The notes beneath the pieces were generated by a model that was not told the origin of the DNA, did not search any database, and worked only from the letters and a program-made list of their open reading frames with translations. This document shows, piece by piece, positions 34,064-43,765 of a stretch of DNA of 64,000 nucleotides (its first letter is position 1; each line of letters starts with the position of its first letter). Position numbers and translations under genes: made by a program. Source of the stretch: JAGQYH01 sp041393015 (GTDB lineage: Bacteria; Bacteroidota; Bacteroidia; Chitinophagales; JADIYW01); NCBI GenBank assembly GCA_041393015.1, contig JAWKKV010000003.1, forward strand, positions 347,456 through 411,455, read 5' to 3'.

Positions 34064-35362
34064 TTAAGCAGATTCTAATTGATGTATATTTTTTTTCATT
34101 AAATTAAGATAGGTGTCTTTGTGGACGTAATAGGCCATTCGATCGACATCCATATATTTATAACCACCTCGCATATCGGGCATTTGAGTTTGGAATTTTT
34201 TTGTGAATTTTTCTGCTTTATCTGGATGAGTGTCTTTTAATTTAATATAATTGGCAACTAGTTTAGCCATTTGGTTTCTGCCTTCCCATCCTAAACCTGT
34301 GGCTTCAATCATTCCTAAAACAAACAAATTACTATGTTGAGGAGTAAAAATGTTAAGATATAACTGAGGAGCCTTTAAGTTATCCGGCCAATTTAAATGC
34401 TTTTTGTCTATAAAAGGATAATTCAATTTATAGCCGGTGGCCAATAGGATTAAGTCATATTCTTTTGAAGTTCCGTCTTTAAAATAAACAGTTTTTCCTT
34501 CATATCTTTCAACATCTTTTTGAATAGTAATGTCTCCATGTCCTAAATGATACAACACCAAAGTATTTACTATAGGATGTGATTCGTATAATTCGTGATC
34601 TGGCTTAGGAAAGCCTAATTTCTGTGGATCTACTACAAAGAATGTACTTAATAGCCATTTGTCAAACTTTGGTTTAAAAGCTTTTGGGATTTTTATAGCG
34701 CCGCCCATGGTGTCTGCTGGTTTTCCAAATACATATTTTGGAACAAAGTGATAGCCTCTTCTTACGCTTAAGTCAGTGCTTTTTGCACGATGAACCGAAT
34801 CTACAACAATATCGCAGCCACTATTACCAGCGCCTACTACTAATACTCTTTTGCCTTCAAAAATCTTTGGACTTTTATAATCGCAAGAATGTAAAATTTC
34901 ACCTTCAAATTTTCCCGGAATGTTAGGATAATTTGGGCAAGACAAACAGCCATTGGCAATGATGATGCCTTTGTAGACTTTGGTATCTCCTTTGTCAGTT
35001 GTCAAACTCCATTTATCGCCAACAGGCTCTAATCTTTCTACTTTGGTATTAAAGGTATAGTGGTCGTATAAACCAAAATGATTCGCATAATCTTTAAAGT
35101 AAGCCAACATTTCACTGTGATGGGGATAGTCAGCTACTTCCTCTTTCATTGGAAAGTCTGCAAATTCTGTCATTCTTTTAGAAGAAATCAAATGAGCGGA
35201 TTCGTATACAGTGCTGTTTTTATTATTGATGTTCCAAAGTCCGCCTAAATCTTCAGCTGCTTCATAAGCATCAAATGGAATGCCTTGTTCTTTTAAATTC
35301 TTTGCAGCAGATAATCCGGCTGGTCCGCCGCCAATAATTGCGTATTTGTTTTCAGTTGACAT
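34064..35362 (-). CDS. Flavin-containing monooxygenase (FMO/BVMO-like)
   Basis: The 432-residue protein has the FAD motif GGGPAGLSAAKNL (residues 11-23), the FMO signature FEGEILHSCDYK near residues 150-161 (FxGxxxHxxxY/F) and a second Rossmann motif VVGAGNSGCDIVVD near 173. LLATGYKLNYPF near 308 is the conserved ATG-type motif. FMOs oxygenate N or S atoms; related proteins insert oxygen next to ketones. It is divergent from the TetR gene at 35473 and may be its target. Confidence 0.9.
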   Translation of the reverse strand: MSTENKYAIIGGGPAGLSAAKNLKEQGIPFDAYEAAEDLGGLWNINNKNSTVYESAHLISSKRMTEFADFPMKEEVADYPHHSEMLAYFKDYANHFGLYDHYTFNTKVERLEPVGDKWSLTTDKGDTKVYKGIIIANGCLSCPNYPNIPGKFEGEILHSCDYKSPKIFEGKRVLVVGAGNSGCDIVVDSVHRAKSTDLSVRRGYHFVPKYVFGKPADTMGGAIKIPKAFKPKFDKWLLSTFFVVDPQKLGFPKPDHELYESHPIVNTLVLYHLGHGDITIQKDVERYEGKTVYFKDGTSKEYDLILLATGYKLNYPFIDKKHLNWPDNLKAPQLYLNIFTPQHSNLFVLGMIEATGLGWEGRNQMAKLVANYIKLKDTHPDKAEKFTKKFQTQMPDMRGGYKYMDVDRMAYYVHKDTYLNLMKKNIHQLESA

Positions 35363-35417
35363 CTCAATAAAAAGTTGGTGTAAAAATATTTTGAGGCATG
35401 AAATTAATAAATAAATG

Positions 35418-35451
35418 CTTACAATTCAAATTATTTTATTTTCTTTGTAAG
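35418..35451. promoter_or_regulatory. Inverted repeat between the FMO and TetR genes
   Basis: CTTACAA (35418-35424) pairs with TTGTAAG (35445-35451) across 20 bases. The spacing is longer than most TetR operators, so the assignment is weak. Confidence 0.3.
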
Positions 35452-35472
35452 TGATTACTCATTTTGCTGATT

Positions 35473-36021
35473 ATGACGGAAAAACAAAATAGAATTATAG
35501 AAGCGGCATTGGATTTATTTGCTTCACAAGGGTATGCAAGTACTTCTACCAGAAATATTGCGAAGAAGGCGAATGTGTCGGAAGGTTTAATTTTTAGGCA
35601 TTATGAAAACAAAGAGGTTTTGCTTCGAGAAATTTTAACCAAAGGCTATGAAAGTATTCAACCGAAGTTGTATAGTATTTTAATGGAAGTTGATCCAAAG
35701 ATAGTAATAGATAGGGTATTAGGGTTGCCATTGGATTTGTTGCAAACTAAAACAGATTATTGGCGATTGATATTTTCTATTAAATTTCAGCATTTGGCTT
35801 TATATCGTTCTATCAATGATGATCATAAATTGTTGGATCCTTTGTTTGAAAAAGTAGAGCAAGCTTTAAAAGAATTGGGCTATAAAAATCCCAAAAAGGA
35901 ATCGAGAATAATATTTATGTTTTTGGAAGGGGTATCTAGTCATTGCCTAAAAAACGGTGTAGGAGATATGCAAGAAAATGTGGATTATATGAGAGAAAAA
36001 TATCTAAAAGAAAGTGCTTAA
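35473..36021 (+). CDS. TetR/AcrR family regulator, divergent from the FMO gene
   Basis: ATG at 35473 gives MTEKQNRIIEAALDLFASQG, the canonical TetR start; a TTG 3 codons earlier is in frame. The HTH spans residues 26-45 (STRNIAKKANVSEGLIFRHY). The C-terminal ligand domain is helical and diverse. It is about 110 bases from the divergent monooxygenase gene, so it probably represses that operon and itself. Confidence 0.9.
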   Translation: MTEKQNRIIEAALDLFASQGYASTSTRNIAKKANVSEGLIFRHYENKEVLLREILTKGYESIQPKLYSILMEVDPKIVIDRVLGLPLDLLQTKTDYWRLIFSIKFQHLALYRSINDDHKLLDPLFEKVEQALKELGYKNPKKESRIIFMFLEGVSSHCLKNGVGDMQENVDYMREKYLKESA

Positions 36022-36286
36022 TCACTAAATATTAGATGTAGTGAAGCTGACAAAAATTGTTTCTTTCAGATAGTATAGGGGCTATATTTCTGTGATTTAT
36101 TAAACTTAATAGGTTTCGAATGTAAAACGACTATCATGCATTTTTTTATTGAATCCTTTCTGTTTAGCGGTTATCATCATTAAAAGCTCTGATATATCTC
36201 ATTGTTTGGTTGGATGACATCACTTAGATTCGTATCTGATTTTATCATGCTGTTAGTAGCGAGACCAATAAATATAGGCCAAAGAG

Positions 36287-37828
36287 ATGTTGATTATAGT
36301 AATGGGATTGCCGGGTGCTGGGAAAACTTATTTTGCAAAAGCATTTGCGGAGAAAATAGGGGCATTGCACACCAATAGTGACACCATTCGCAAAACATTA
36401 TTTGAACAACCCAACTACGATGCAAAAGACAAAGCAATAGTTTATAATGCATTGTTTGATTTTGTGACACAAGGCTTAAAAGCCGGAAAAGATGTGATTA
36501 TTGATGCCACTTTTTCAAAGAAAGCGTATCGGCAACCTTATTTTGATTTTGCCGATCAACATCATGTTCCTTGTTTTGTCATTTTAATGGAAGCTGATGA
36601 GTCTGTTATCAAACAGCGAGTGCAAAAGAAACGGCCGGATAGCGATGCTGATTTTGAGGTTTATTTAAAGATTAAAGCCGAATTTGAAAAGTTAGAGAGG
36701 GATTATTTGTTGCTCCGATCTGATACCATTTCATTAGCGGAGATGCTGGATAAAGCAGAGCAGTATATTCAGCCTGAAATTAAAAATGGATTAACAGATA
36801 CTTCTATTTTACAACTGGTGGCGAATGGGAAATTTCCCAACGATGCAGAAAAACATCAATTGGTTGAAACCCATATCTCTTGGGTGATTTTGGGAGAAGA
36901 TTTTGTATATAAAATTAAGAAACCGGTAAAATTTAGCTTTTTGGATTTTTCTACTATAGAAAAGAGGAAGTATTTCTGTGAGCAAGAATTGATCTTGAGT
37001 CAGAGATTGACCCATGATGTTTATTTAAGTGTTCAGCCAATTACATTTTATCTAAACCAATACGAAATAGGAAGCCGTAGAGGTGATGTGGTTGACTATG
37101 CAGTGGTAATGCGCAGAATGGACAATACAAAAGAAATGAAAAAGCTATTGTCGTGCGGCAAGGTAAATTCATCTGACATTCAAAAGATTGCGGATCAGTT
37201 AGTCGTATTTCATAGGAATGCCGATGTGATTAAAGGAAAAGTAAAGGCGGAAAGCTTAAACGAAGATTTTCAAGATTTGCTTCAAATAAAGGAATTTGTA
37301 AACCAAAATTTAGGGACATCATCTACCGAACAATTATTAGACAGCCTTGATGTAGCGGCCAATTTTATCTTGCACCAATCTAAATTGATACAGCAAAGAG
37401 ATGCTGCGGGATTTACTAGAGATGTGCATGGAGACCTTCATTCAGGCAATATCTTTTTGCTGGACGAACCGGTTTTATTCGATTGTATTGAGTTTAATCC
37501 ACACTTTCGTCAAATAGATATATTGAATGAATTGGCGTTCTTTTGTATGGATTTGGAATTTGCGCAGCGCAAAGATTTAAGTCAATTTTTCATCCAAGTT
37601 TACAGCCGGAAATTTGAAATTATAAGAAATACGGAAGAAGAAATGCTGTTCTTATATTACAAATTATATCGAGCGAATATTAAAGTAAAAGTGAATGCTC
37701 TTAAAACCATGCAGACAAATGATGCTGCGGAACAAAAATGCAGATTGGTCTTATTTAAGCAATACTTCAAACTGTATATAAAATATTATGAGGCGTTAAA
37801 ATCAACTTTTACTGCGTCAACACCTTAA
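36287..37828 (+). CDS. AAA_33 kinase fused to an aminoglycoside-phosphotransferase-like domain
   Basis: The 513-residue protein has two domains. Residues 1-165 are a P-loop kinase of the AAA_33/COG0645 type (GLPGAGKTYFAK, Walker A near residues 7-14; DVIIDATFSKKAYRQPYFDF). Residues about 175-510 match COG2187 (ETHISWVILGEDFVYKIKKP; the APH-like loop DVHGDLHSGNIF near 380 and LFDCIEFNPHFRQIDILNEL). In the common fusion the COG2187 domain comes first, so the order here is reversed. Substrate unknown. Its last 20 bases overlap the convergent gene. Confidence 0.85.
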   Translation: MLIIVMGLPGAGKTYFAKAFAEKIGALHTNSDTIRKTLFEQPNYDAKDKAIVYNALFDFVTQGLKAGKDVIIDATFSKKAYRQPYFDFADQHHVPCFVILMEADESVIKQRVQKKRPDSDADFEVYLKIKAEFEKLERDYLLLRSDTISLAEMLDKAEQYIQPEIKNGLTDTSILQLVANGKFPNDAEKHQLVETHISWVILGEDFVYKIKKPVKFSFLDFSTIEKRKYFCEQELILSQRLTHDVYLSVQPITFYLNQYEIGSRRGDVVDYAVVMRRMDNTKEMKKLLSCGKVNSSDIQKIADQLVVFHRNADVIKGKVKAESLNEDFQDLLQIKEFVNQNLGTSSTEQLLDSLDVAANFILHQSKLIQQRDAAGFTRDVHGDLHSGNIFLLDEPVLFDCIEFNPHFRQIDILNELAFFCMDLEFAQRKDLSQFFIQVYSRKFEIIRNTEEEMLFLYYKLYRANIKVKVNALKTMQTNDAAEQKCRLVLFKQYFKLYIKYYEALKSTFTASTP

Positions 37829-38546
37829 ACGGATCTTTTCCGTTAGTTAAATCTTCCAATTTAAAAGCCGTTTTAACCCCTTCTAGTTTTAAGTCCATTA
37901 TTTTGGTGTCGTGCAGGGCGCAAATCATCACACCGGTTTCTGTTTCTATCCATCCATTCCAAGGCACTTTTATACCACCAATAGGAATAATAGATACCCA
38001 CATTTTCCAAGCGTAAGGTAAATTTTTATCGTCTAAGAGCCATACATAGCTATCGCCGGGAGTATTGCCACCTGAACTGTAAGACACCATTAATCCTTGT
38101 TCTCCTTTTTTAGTGGCGACCAATGTTCTTGTCGTACCTCCATCAAAAGCTTTGGAAACCGGATTGAGCCAAAAAGAATCGTTCACCCACATTTTCCATG
38201 CTTTTTGAACCAATTCTCCGGCTTGGTCGCCCGTAATTTGTTCGCCGTTTTTATAGGCTACGCCTTCTTTTTTATTGATGTCGAAAATAACTTCATATTT
38301 TTTCCATCGCACTCTTGCAAAATCTCTGTTTTTATCCCAAAGATGCTCGTGATTGCCCATAAAATTCCACTCGACAGCAGCCGTAGCTAGCCAAGCTTCA
38401 TGGTTGATAGCGGTTAGCATTTCTCTGGCTAAACTGTCTGCTTTTTCCGGTTGGGTTCCTTCCGGTAATTTTTCATTGGCCAACGTAAAGCCAACAATTC
38501 CGCCAATCAGGAATAGAACAAATGTGCTGAGTATTATCTTTTTCAT
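37809..38546 (-). CDS. Exported protein of unknown function (245 aa)
   Basis: The ATG at 38546 gives a signal-anchor (MKKIILSTFVLFLIGGIVGF); the longer frame to 38621 has no support. The mature part is Trp-rich (EAWLATAAVEWNFMGNHEHL, KMWVNDSFWLNPVSKAFDG, PYAWKMWVSIIPIGGIKVPW), suggesting a periplasmic lipid-binding or LolA-like fold. I recognise no named domain with confidence. Its 3' end overlaps the kinase gene by 20 bases in opposite orientation. Confidence 0.65.
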   Translation of the reverse strand: MKKIILSTFVLFLIGGIVGFTLANEKLPEGTQPEKADSLAREMLTAINHEAWLATAAVEWNFMGNHEHLWDKNRDFARVRWKKYEVIFDINKKEGVAYKNGEQITGDQAGELVQKAWKMWVNDSFWLNPVSKAFDGGTTRTLVATKKGEQGLMVSYSSGGNTPGDSYVWLLDDKNLPYAWKMWVSIIPIGGIKVPWNGWIETETGVMICALHDTKIMDLKLEGVKTAFKLEDLTNGKDPFKVLTQ

Positions 38547-38645
38547 TGCTAAAAGATAAACAGAAAATCTTAGAATATGTTTAATTGAAAATGCTAGCAA
38601 CAGCGTATTCTCAAAATACATAATTGTTAATTCGAGTTAAAAATG

Positions 38646-38659
38646 AATGAACGTGCATT
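38646..38659. promoter_or_regulatory. Near-palindromic TetR operator (AATGAACGTGCATT) upstream of tetR
   Basis: It differs at one base from the perfect palindrome AATGAACGTTCATT at 39382-39395, which precedes the pump genes. It lies 9-22 bases upstream of the -7 box at 38668, where a bound repressor would block the promoter. Confidence 0.7.
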
Positions 38660-38667
38660 CTTTTTTA

Positions 38668-38675
38668 TACATTTG
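38668..38675 (+). promoter_or_regulatory. -7 promoter box (TACATTTG) of the tetR gene
   Basis: TACATTTG fits TAnnTTTG and is next to the operator. The leader to the ATG at 38782 would be about 100 bases. Confidence 0.5.
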
Positions 38676-38781
38676 CCTCCTTGAATGCAGTAATTGAAAA
38701 AAATGAGAAGTATCTTTTACGAATTGCTGGTAAGGAAAACTCGATAATGTGTTATCTGTTCAAAACGAATAAGATTATAAA

Positions 38782-39360
38782 ATGAGTAAGAAAGAAAAAA
38801 TATCTGACAAAAAAGGAGCCTTGCTAGACGCTACCCTTACGATGGTGAATGAATGTGGTTTTCATGATGTGTCCATGTCAAAAATTGCTAATCGTGCAGG
38901 AGTAGCTCCGGCCACTATTTATCTTTATTTCGAGAACAAACAAGATTTGATCAACACGCTTTATCTCGAAACAAAAACATCATTTGGTGAATGGGCATTA
39001 AAGGGCTACAAGGACCATATGCCGGTAAAGAAGGGCTTTGAAATCATTTGGTATAATATAGCAGATTACAAATTGAATAAGGCCAATGAATCAAAATTTT
39101 TGTTTCAATGTGACATAACGCCCATGATTGATGAAGAGATTAGAAAAGAAGCACTAAAGAATTTACAACCCTTATTAGATTTATGGGAAAGAGGGCAGAA
39201 AGAAGGAATTATAAAGCCACTATCGATATTCATTCTATACGCTTATACCATTTATCCATTGTCTTTTTTATCGCACATGCAAGAGCGCAACTTGTTAAGT
39301 GTCAATAAAAATGTGCTAAAAGACTCCTTTCAATCAGCTTGGGATGCCATAAAAGTTTAA
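38782..39360 (+). CDS. TetR/AcrR regulator of the adjacent RND efflux operon
   Basis: The 192-residue protein has the TetR HTH at residues 32-51 (SMSKIANRAGVAPATIYLYF) and a helical ligand domain. Operator palindromes flank the gene: one in its own promoter (38646) and a perfect one just before the pump operon (39382). Together with gene order this says it represses itself and the pump, and is released by a drug or a membrane-active ligand. Confidence 0.92.
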   Translation: MSKKEKISDKKGALLDATLTMVNECGFHDVSMSKIANRAGVAPATIYLYFENKQDLINTLYLETKTSFGEWALKGYKDHMPVKKGFEIIWYNIADYKLNKANESKFLFQCDITPMIDEEIRKEALKNLQPLLDLWERGQKEGIIKPLSIFILYAYTIYPLSFLSHMQERNLLSVNKNVLKDSFQSAWDAIKV

Positions 39361-39381
39361 ATTTTTTTACCTACAAAAAAG

Positions 39382-39395
39382 AATGAACGTTCATT
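39382..39395. promoter_or_regulatory. Perfect 14-base palindrome AATGAACGTTCATT: operator of the RND operon
   Basis: It lies 34 bases before the adaptor ATG and 22 after the tetR stop. A second, one-mismatch copy precedes tetR. Confidence 0.8.
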
Positions 39396-39428
39396 TATAA
39401 ATAGTTAACTAATAATCAAATCAAATTA

Positions 39429-40613
39429 ATGAAAATGCTTAACAATAGAATATCCTTTTTAATTATAGCAGTTGCCTTTATAGCCGGTTGTAAACCAAAA
39501 CCACAGCAAAGGGCAGCCATGCCGCCTCAATCTTTTGAAGTAATAGAAATTGTAACACAAGATGTGGAGGGCTATTATACATTTCCGGCGGAAATTTCAG
39601 GCATTAATACCAGTCAAATAAGACCTAAAATTTCCGGTTACATTGAAAAATTATTTATTGATGAAGGTGCGCATGTAAAAGCCGGACAAAAGCTTTTTAA
39701 ACTAGAAACCAATATTCAAACGCAAAATGCATCAGCTGCTAGTGCCCAAATGAATTCTGCTACCGCTTCTATTGAAGCAGCCAAAGCGAGTGTGAGTGCA
39801 GCTGAAGTGGAAGTAAATAAGCTTAAACCATTGGTAGATAAAAATATTATTAGCGGTGTTCAATTGGAAACAGCTAAAGCTAATTTATTGATGGCAAAAG
39901 GACAATTAAGTCAAGCCGAAGCCAATTATGAAGTAGCCAAGGCCAATTACCAAGGTGTAAATGAAAATATTAAGTTCTCGACCGTAACTAGCCCCATTGA
40001 CGGAATTGTTGGAAAAATAAATTACAGAGAAGGAAGTTTGGTGAGCCCAAGTGATCCGCTTCCTTTAACCACTGTGTCGGATGTACATGAAGTATATGCC
40101 TATTTTTCACTCAATGAAAAGCAATACCTGTACTTCTTTCAAAATTTTCCCGGTGCTGATTTAGATGAGAAAATTGCGAACATGCCACCCATTGAATTGG
40201 AGTTGGCCAATGGAACTGTGTTTGAAGAGAAAGGAAAATTAGAAACAGCAACAGGTCAAATTGATGAGAACACAGGTACCATCTTGTTTAGGGTTAGGTT
40301 CAACAATAAATCGAAATTATTAAGCAATGGAAGTACCGGAAAAATTAAAGTTCCCAGAGCGTACAACCAAGTGTTAGTCATGCCAGAAGTGGCTACATAC
40401 GAGCAGCAAGGTTTTGTATATGCTTATAAATTAAATGGAGACACGGTTAAATCGACCATCATTACCGTTATAGATAAAATTGACCATAAAATTCTTATCG
40501 AAAGCGGATTGAAAGAAGGCGATAAGATTGTAGCCAGAGGTATTGGTTCGCTTCGAAATGGAGAGGTTATTCAACCCCAATTGGTTACCATCGAATCTAT
40601 TTTAGAAAAATAA
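39429..40613 (+). CDS. RND efflux periplasmic adaptor (membrane fusion protein, lipoprotein)
   Basis: The 394-residue protein has a lipoprotein signal (FLIIAVAFIAGCKPK, lipobox IAGC) and an adaptor body: barrel-sandwich hybrid (ISGYIEKLFIDEGAHVKAGQ), a long alpha-helical hairpin (SAAEVEVNKLKPLVDKNIIS) and a second biotinyl-lipoyl half (FSTVTSPIDGIVGKINYREG). It bridges the inner-membrane pump (next gene, 21 bases on) and the outer-membrane channel. Part of a three-gene efflux operon. Confidence 0.93.
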   Translation: MKMLNNRISFLIIAVAFIAGCKPKPQQRAAMPPQSFEVIEIVTQDVEGYYTFPAEISGINTSQIRPKISGYIEKLFIDEGAHVKAGQKLFKLETNIQTQNASAASAQMNSATASIEAAKASVSAAEVEVNKLKPLVDKNIISGVQLETAKANLLMAKGQLSQAEANYEVAKANYQGVNENIKFSTVTSPIDGIVGKINYREGSLVSPSDPLPLTTVSDVHEVYAYFSLNEKQYLYFFQNFPGADLDEKIANMPPIELELANGTVFEEKGKLETATGQIDENTGTILFRVRFNNKSKLLSNGSTGKIKVPRAYNQVLVMPEVATYEQQGFVYAYKLNGDTVKSTIITVIDKIDHKILIESGLKEGDKIVARGIGSLRNGEVIQPQLVTIESILEK

Positions 40614-40634
40614 TCTCCCTGTAAAAATTAAACC

Positions 40635-43600
40635 ATGATAAAATTATTTATAGATAGACCTGTTCTATCCGGTGTAATCTCCATTTTTATTGTTTTCGTT
40701 GGTATATTAGGTATTACCGTTTTACCAATTACGCAATATCCAGATATTGCGCCACCTACCATTCAAATTACAGCAAGTTATCCCGGTGCCAATGCGGAAA
40801 CCGTGTTAGAGAGTGTCATCATTCCAATTGAAGAACAAGTAAATGGAGTGGAAGATATGACCTATATTACAAGTACGGCCGATAACAACGGTGGAGCTTC
40901 TATATCGGTGTTTTTTAAACAAGGTGTTAATGCTGATATTGCTGCGGTTAACGTTCAAAACAGAGTAGCTAGAGCTACGCCTTTATTGCCTTCTGAGGTT
41001 ACTAAATCAGGTGTTGTTACTCAAAAACAGCAAACCAGTGCTTTGATGTTTCTCTCGTTTTTTTCAACGAATGAAGATTACGATGATGTATTTATTCAAA
41101 ACTACTTAGACATTAATGTTGTTCCGGCCATTAAAAGGATTAGTGGAGTGGGTGATGCGTCCGTTTTTGGGGCCAAAACCTACGCCATGCGTATTTGGCT
41201 TGATCCACAAAAATTAGCCAATTTTCAATTGGTGCCCGGAGATGTGATTGCCGCAATTAACGATCAAAGTCAGCAAGCTGCACCCGGCCAAATTGGCGAT
41301 AACAGTACCGAAGCTTTTCAATATGTAATAAAGTACAGTGGTAAATACAATGAAGTTCAGCAATACAAAGACATTGTTGTAAAAAGTGGTACCGATGGTC
41401 AATTACTAAGATTAAGTGATGTAGCAGAAATTGAATTGTCGGCCTTTTCAGAATCTGTTATTGCAGAATCAAATGGTTATCCTGCTTTGCCAATGGGTAT
41501 TTATCAAACACCGGGATCAAATGCGCAAACCATTATTAAAGAAATTCATCAATTATTAGAAGACAGTAAATCTTCTTTCCCTGAAGGATTAGACTATACT
41601 GTAAATTACGACACAAATGAATTTTTAACAGCTTCAATTGATAGCGTTTTACATACGCTAATAGAAGCGTTTTTATTGGTGTTTTTAGTGGTGTTTATCT
41701 TCTTGCAAGATTTTAGATCGACCTTAATCCCTGCTATAGCGGTGCCTGTTTCCATCATTGGTACTTTCTTTTTCCTTAATGTATTTGGATTCTCCATCAA
41801 CCTGTTAACACTTTTTGCCATGATATTGGCCATTGGTATTGTGGTGGATGATGCCATTGTGGTGGTGGAAGCCGTACATGCCAGAATGGAAAGCAGCAAA
41901 GGTGGAGAAAATATGAAAACCATAACCAACTCGGCAATGAGTAATATTACCGGTGCAATTGTTTCAATTACTTTGGTAATGGCAGCGGTTTTTGTTCCGG
42001 TAACTTTTATAACCGGACCGACGGGTGTGTTTTATCAGCAATTTGGTATCACATTAGCCATCGCCATTGTAATTTCTGCCGTCAATGCATTGACATTAAG
42101 TCCGATGTTATGCGCCCTTTTACTAAAACCACATAGTAAAGAAGAGGAAAAGAAGGGAATTTTAAAGCGATTTTATGGGGCTTTTAATACGGCATTTACC
42201 AGCATGACCAATAAATATGGTAATGTAGTTGGATTCCTAATCAAACAAAAATGGATCGCATTTCTTTTAATCATTGCTTCCGGTTTTGCCGTGTATTGGG
42301 CCAATACAACTACGCCATCGGGTTTTGTACCCAATGAGGATAGAAAAATTATTTTTGCAAATGTGGAGTTGCCTGCAGGAGCTACTTTAGATAGAACTTT
42401 TGAAGTATTAAAAGAATTAAACGATCGTGTAGCGCAAATACCCGGCGTTGAAGGTGGTACTTATATTGGTGGTAGAAGTTTGATAAGTGGCTCAGGAAAC
42501 AACTATGGTTTAGCGTTCTTTAAATTAAAAGATTGGGAAGAACGTAGTGGTCACAAAGATCAGTCAATTGATGTGATTACCGGTAAATTATTTGGTTTAG
42601 GCGCTCAAATGAAAGAGGGGAAAATGATCTTCTTCAGTCCGCCAAGTGTGCCGGGTTTTGGTATCAGTTCGGGATTTGAAATGCAAATTTTAGATAAATC
42701 GGGCGGAAGTGCTGTTGAATTAGACAAAGTAACCAAGCAATTTTTGGCAGAATTGAATCAACGGCCTGAGATTATGTACGGCCAAAGTTCATTTAACACC
42801 AACTATCCTCAATACGAGTTAATCATCAACATGCCTTTAGCGAAGCAAAAAGGAGTGGCAGCAAGTGAAATATTTTCTGCATTGAGTGGCTACATTGGAG
42901 GTGTGTATGCCGCTGATTTTACCAAATTTGGTAAGCAGTACCGCGTGATGGTTCAAGCCTTACCGGAAGATAGAAACGACCTAAGAAGTTTGAACAAGAT
43001 ATTTGTTAGAAACAACCAAGGTCAAATGGCACCGATTACTCAGTTTGTTGAGTTAAATAAAGTGTTTGGACCGCAATCGGTAAGTAGGTTTAACTTGTTT
43101 AGTTCTGCTGCAGTAAGTGGAGCGCCTAATCCGGGCTACAGTACAGGTGATGCGATTGAAGCAGTAAGAGCGGTAGCAGAAAAATTGCCTCAAAATTACG
43201 ACATTGATTTCTCAGGCTTAACTAGAGAAGAGATTAGTTCGGGGTCGCAAACTACAATGATTTTAATTATTACTTTATTGTTTGTTTACCTATTACTTGC
43301 TGCGCAATACGAAAGTTTTATACTACCATTTTCAATCATTTTTTCACTACCATTGGGCGTAATGGGCGCTTATTTAGCTCAAAAATTTGCAGGGTTAGAA
43401 ATCAATATTTTCTTTCAAATTGCATTGATTATGTTAATTGGTTTGTTGGCCAAGAACGCCATCTTGATTGTAGAGTTTGCTTTACAAGAAAGGAAAAGAG
43501 GAAGTTCCATTGTAGATGCTGCCATTTTAGGGGCTAAAGAAAGATTACGACCAATTTTAATGACCTCATTTGCCTTTATTTTAGGCTTAATGCCGCTGGT

Positions 43601-43763
43601 TTTATCAAGTGGTGTCGGTTCCGTCGGTAATAGATCGCTCGCCACAGGAGCCGCTTTTGGCTTATTAATAGGAACTTTCTTAGGGATTCTGGTTATCCCT
43701 GTATTGTTTGTAGTGTTCCAGTATTTACAAGAAAAGATTAAACCCATCGAAATAAAAGAATAA
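40635..43763 (+). CDS. RND efflux transporter permease (HAE1/AcrB-type)
   Basis: The 1042-residue protein starts MIKLFIDRPVLSGVISIFIV and has the PN-type porter signatures (PITQYPDIAPPTIQITASYP; VNVQNRVARATPLLPSEVTK) and the TM4 proton-relay motif FAMILAIGIVVDDAIVVVEA near residues 396-415 with the two Asp residues. Length is normal for AcrB-like pumps, which export lipophilic drugs and detergents by proton antiport. It sits between its adaptor and channel genes; the next gene follows after 2 bases. Confidence 0.96.
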   Translation: MIKLFIDRPVLSGVISIFIVFVGILGITVLPITQYPDIAPPTIQITASYPGANAETVLESVIIPIEEQVNGVEDMTYITSTADNNGGASISVFFKQGVNADIAAVNVQNRVARATPLLPSEVTKSGVVTQKQQTSALMFLSFFSTNEDYDDVFIQNYLDINVVPAIKRISGVGDASVFGAKTYAMRIWLDPQKLANFQLVPGDVIAAINDQSQQAAPGQIGDNSTEAFQYVIKYSGKYNEVQQYKDIVVKSGTDGQLLRLSDVAEIELSAFSESVIAESNGYPALPMGIYQTPGSNAQTIIKEIHQLLEDSKSSFPEGLDYTVNYDTNEFLTASIDSVLHTLIEAFLLVFLVVFIFLQDFRSTLIPAIAVPVSIIGTFFFLNVFGFSINLLTLFAMILAIGIVVDDAIVVVEAVHARMESSKGGENMKTITNSAMSNITGAIVSITLVMAAVFVPVTFITGPTGVFYQQFGITLAIAIVISAVNALTLSPMLCALLLKPHSKEEEKKGILKRFYGAFNTAFTSMTNKYGNVVGFLIKQKWIAFLLIIASGFAVYWANTTTPSGFVPNEDRKIIFANVELPAGATLDRTFEVLKELNDRVAQIPGVEGGTYIGGRSLISGSGNNYGLAFFKLKDWEERSGHKDQSIDVITGKLFGLGAQMKEGKMIFFSPPSVPGFGISSGFEMQILDKSGGSAVELDKVTKQFLAELNQRPEIMYGQSSFNTNYPQYELIINMPLAKQKGVAASEIFSALSGYIGGVYAADFTKFGKQYRVMVQALPEDRNDLRSLNKIFVRNNQGQMAPITQFVELNKVFGPQSVSRFNLFSSAAVSGAPNPGYSTGDAIEAVRAVAEKLPQNYDIDFSGLTREEISSGSQTTMILIITLLFVYLLLAAQYESFILPFSIIFSLPLGVMGAYLAQKFAGLEINIFFQIALIMLIGLLAKNAILIVEFALQERKRGSSIVDAAILGAKERLRPILMTSFAFILGLMPLVLSSGVGSVGNRSLATGAAFGLLIGTFLGILVIPVLFVVFQYLQEKIKPIEIKE

Positions 43764-43765
43764 AA

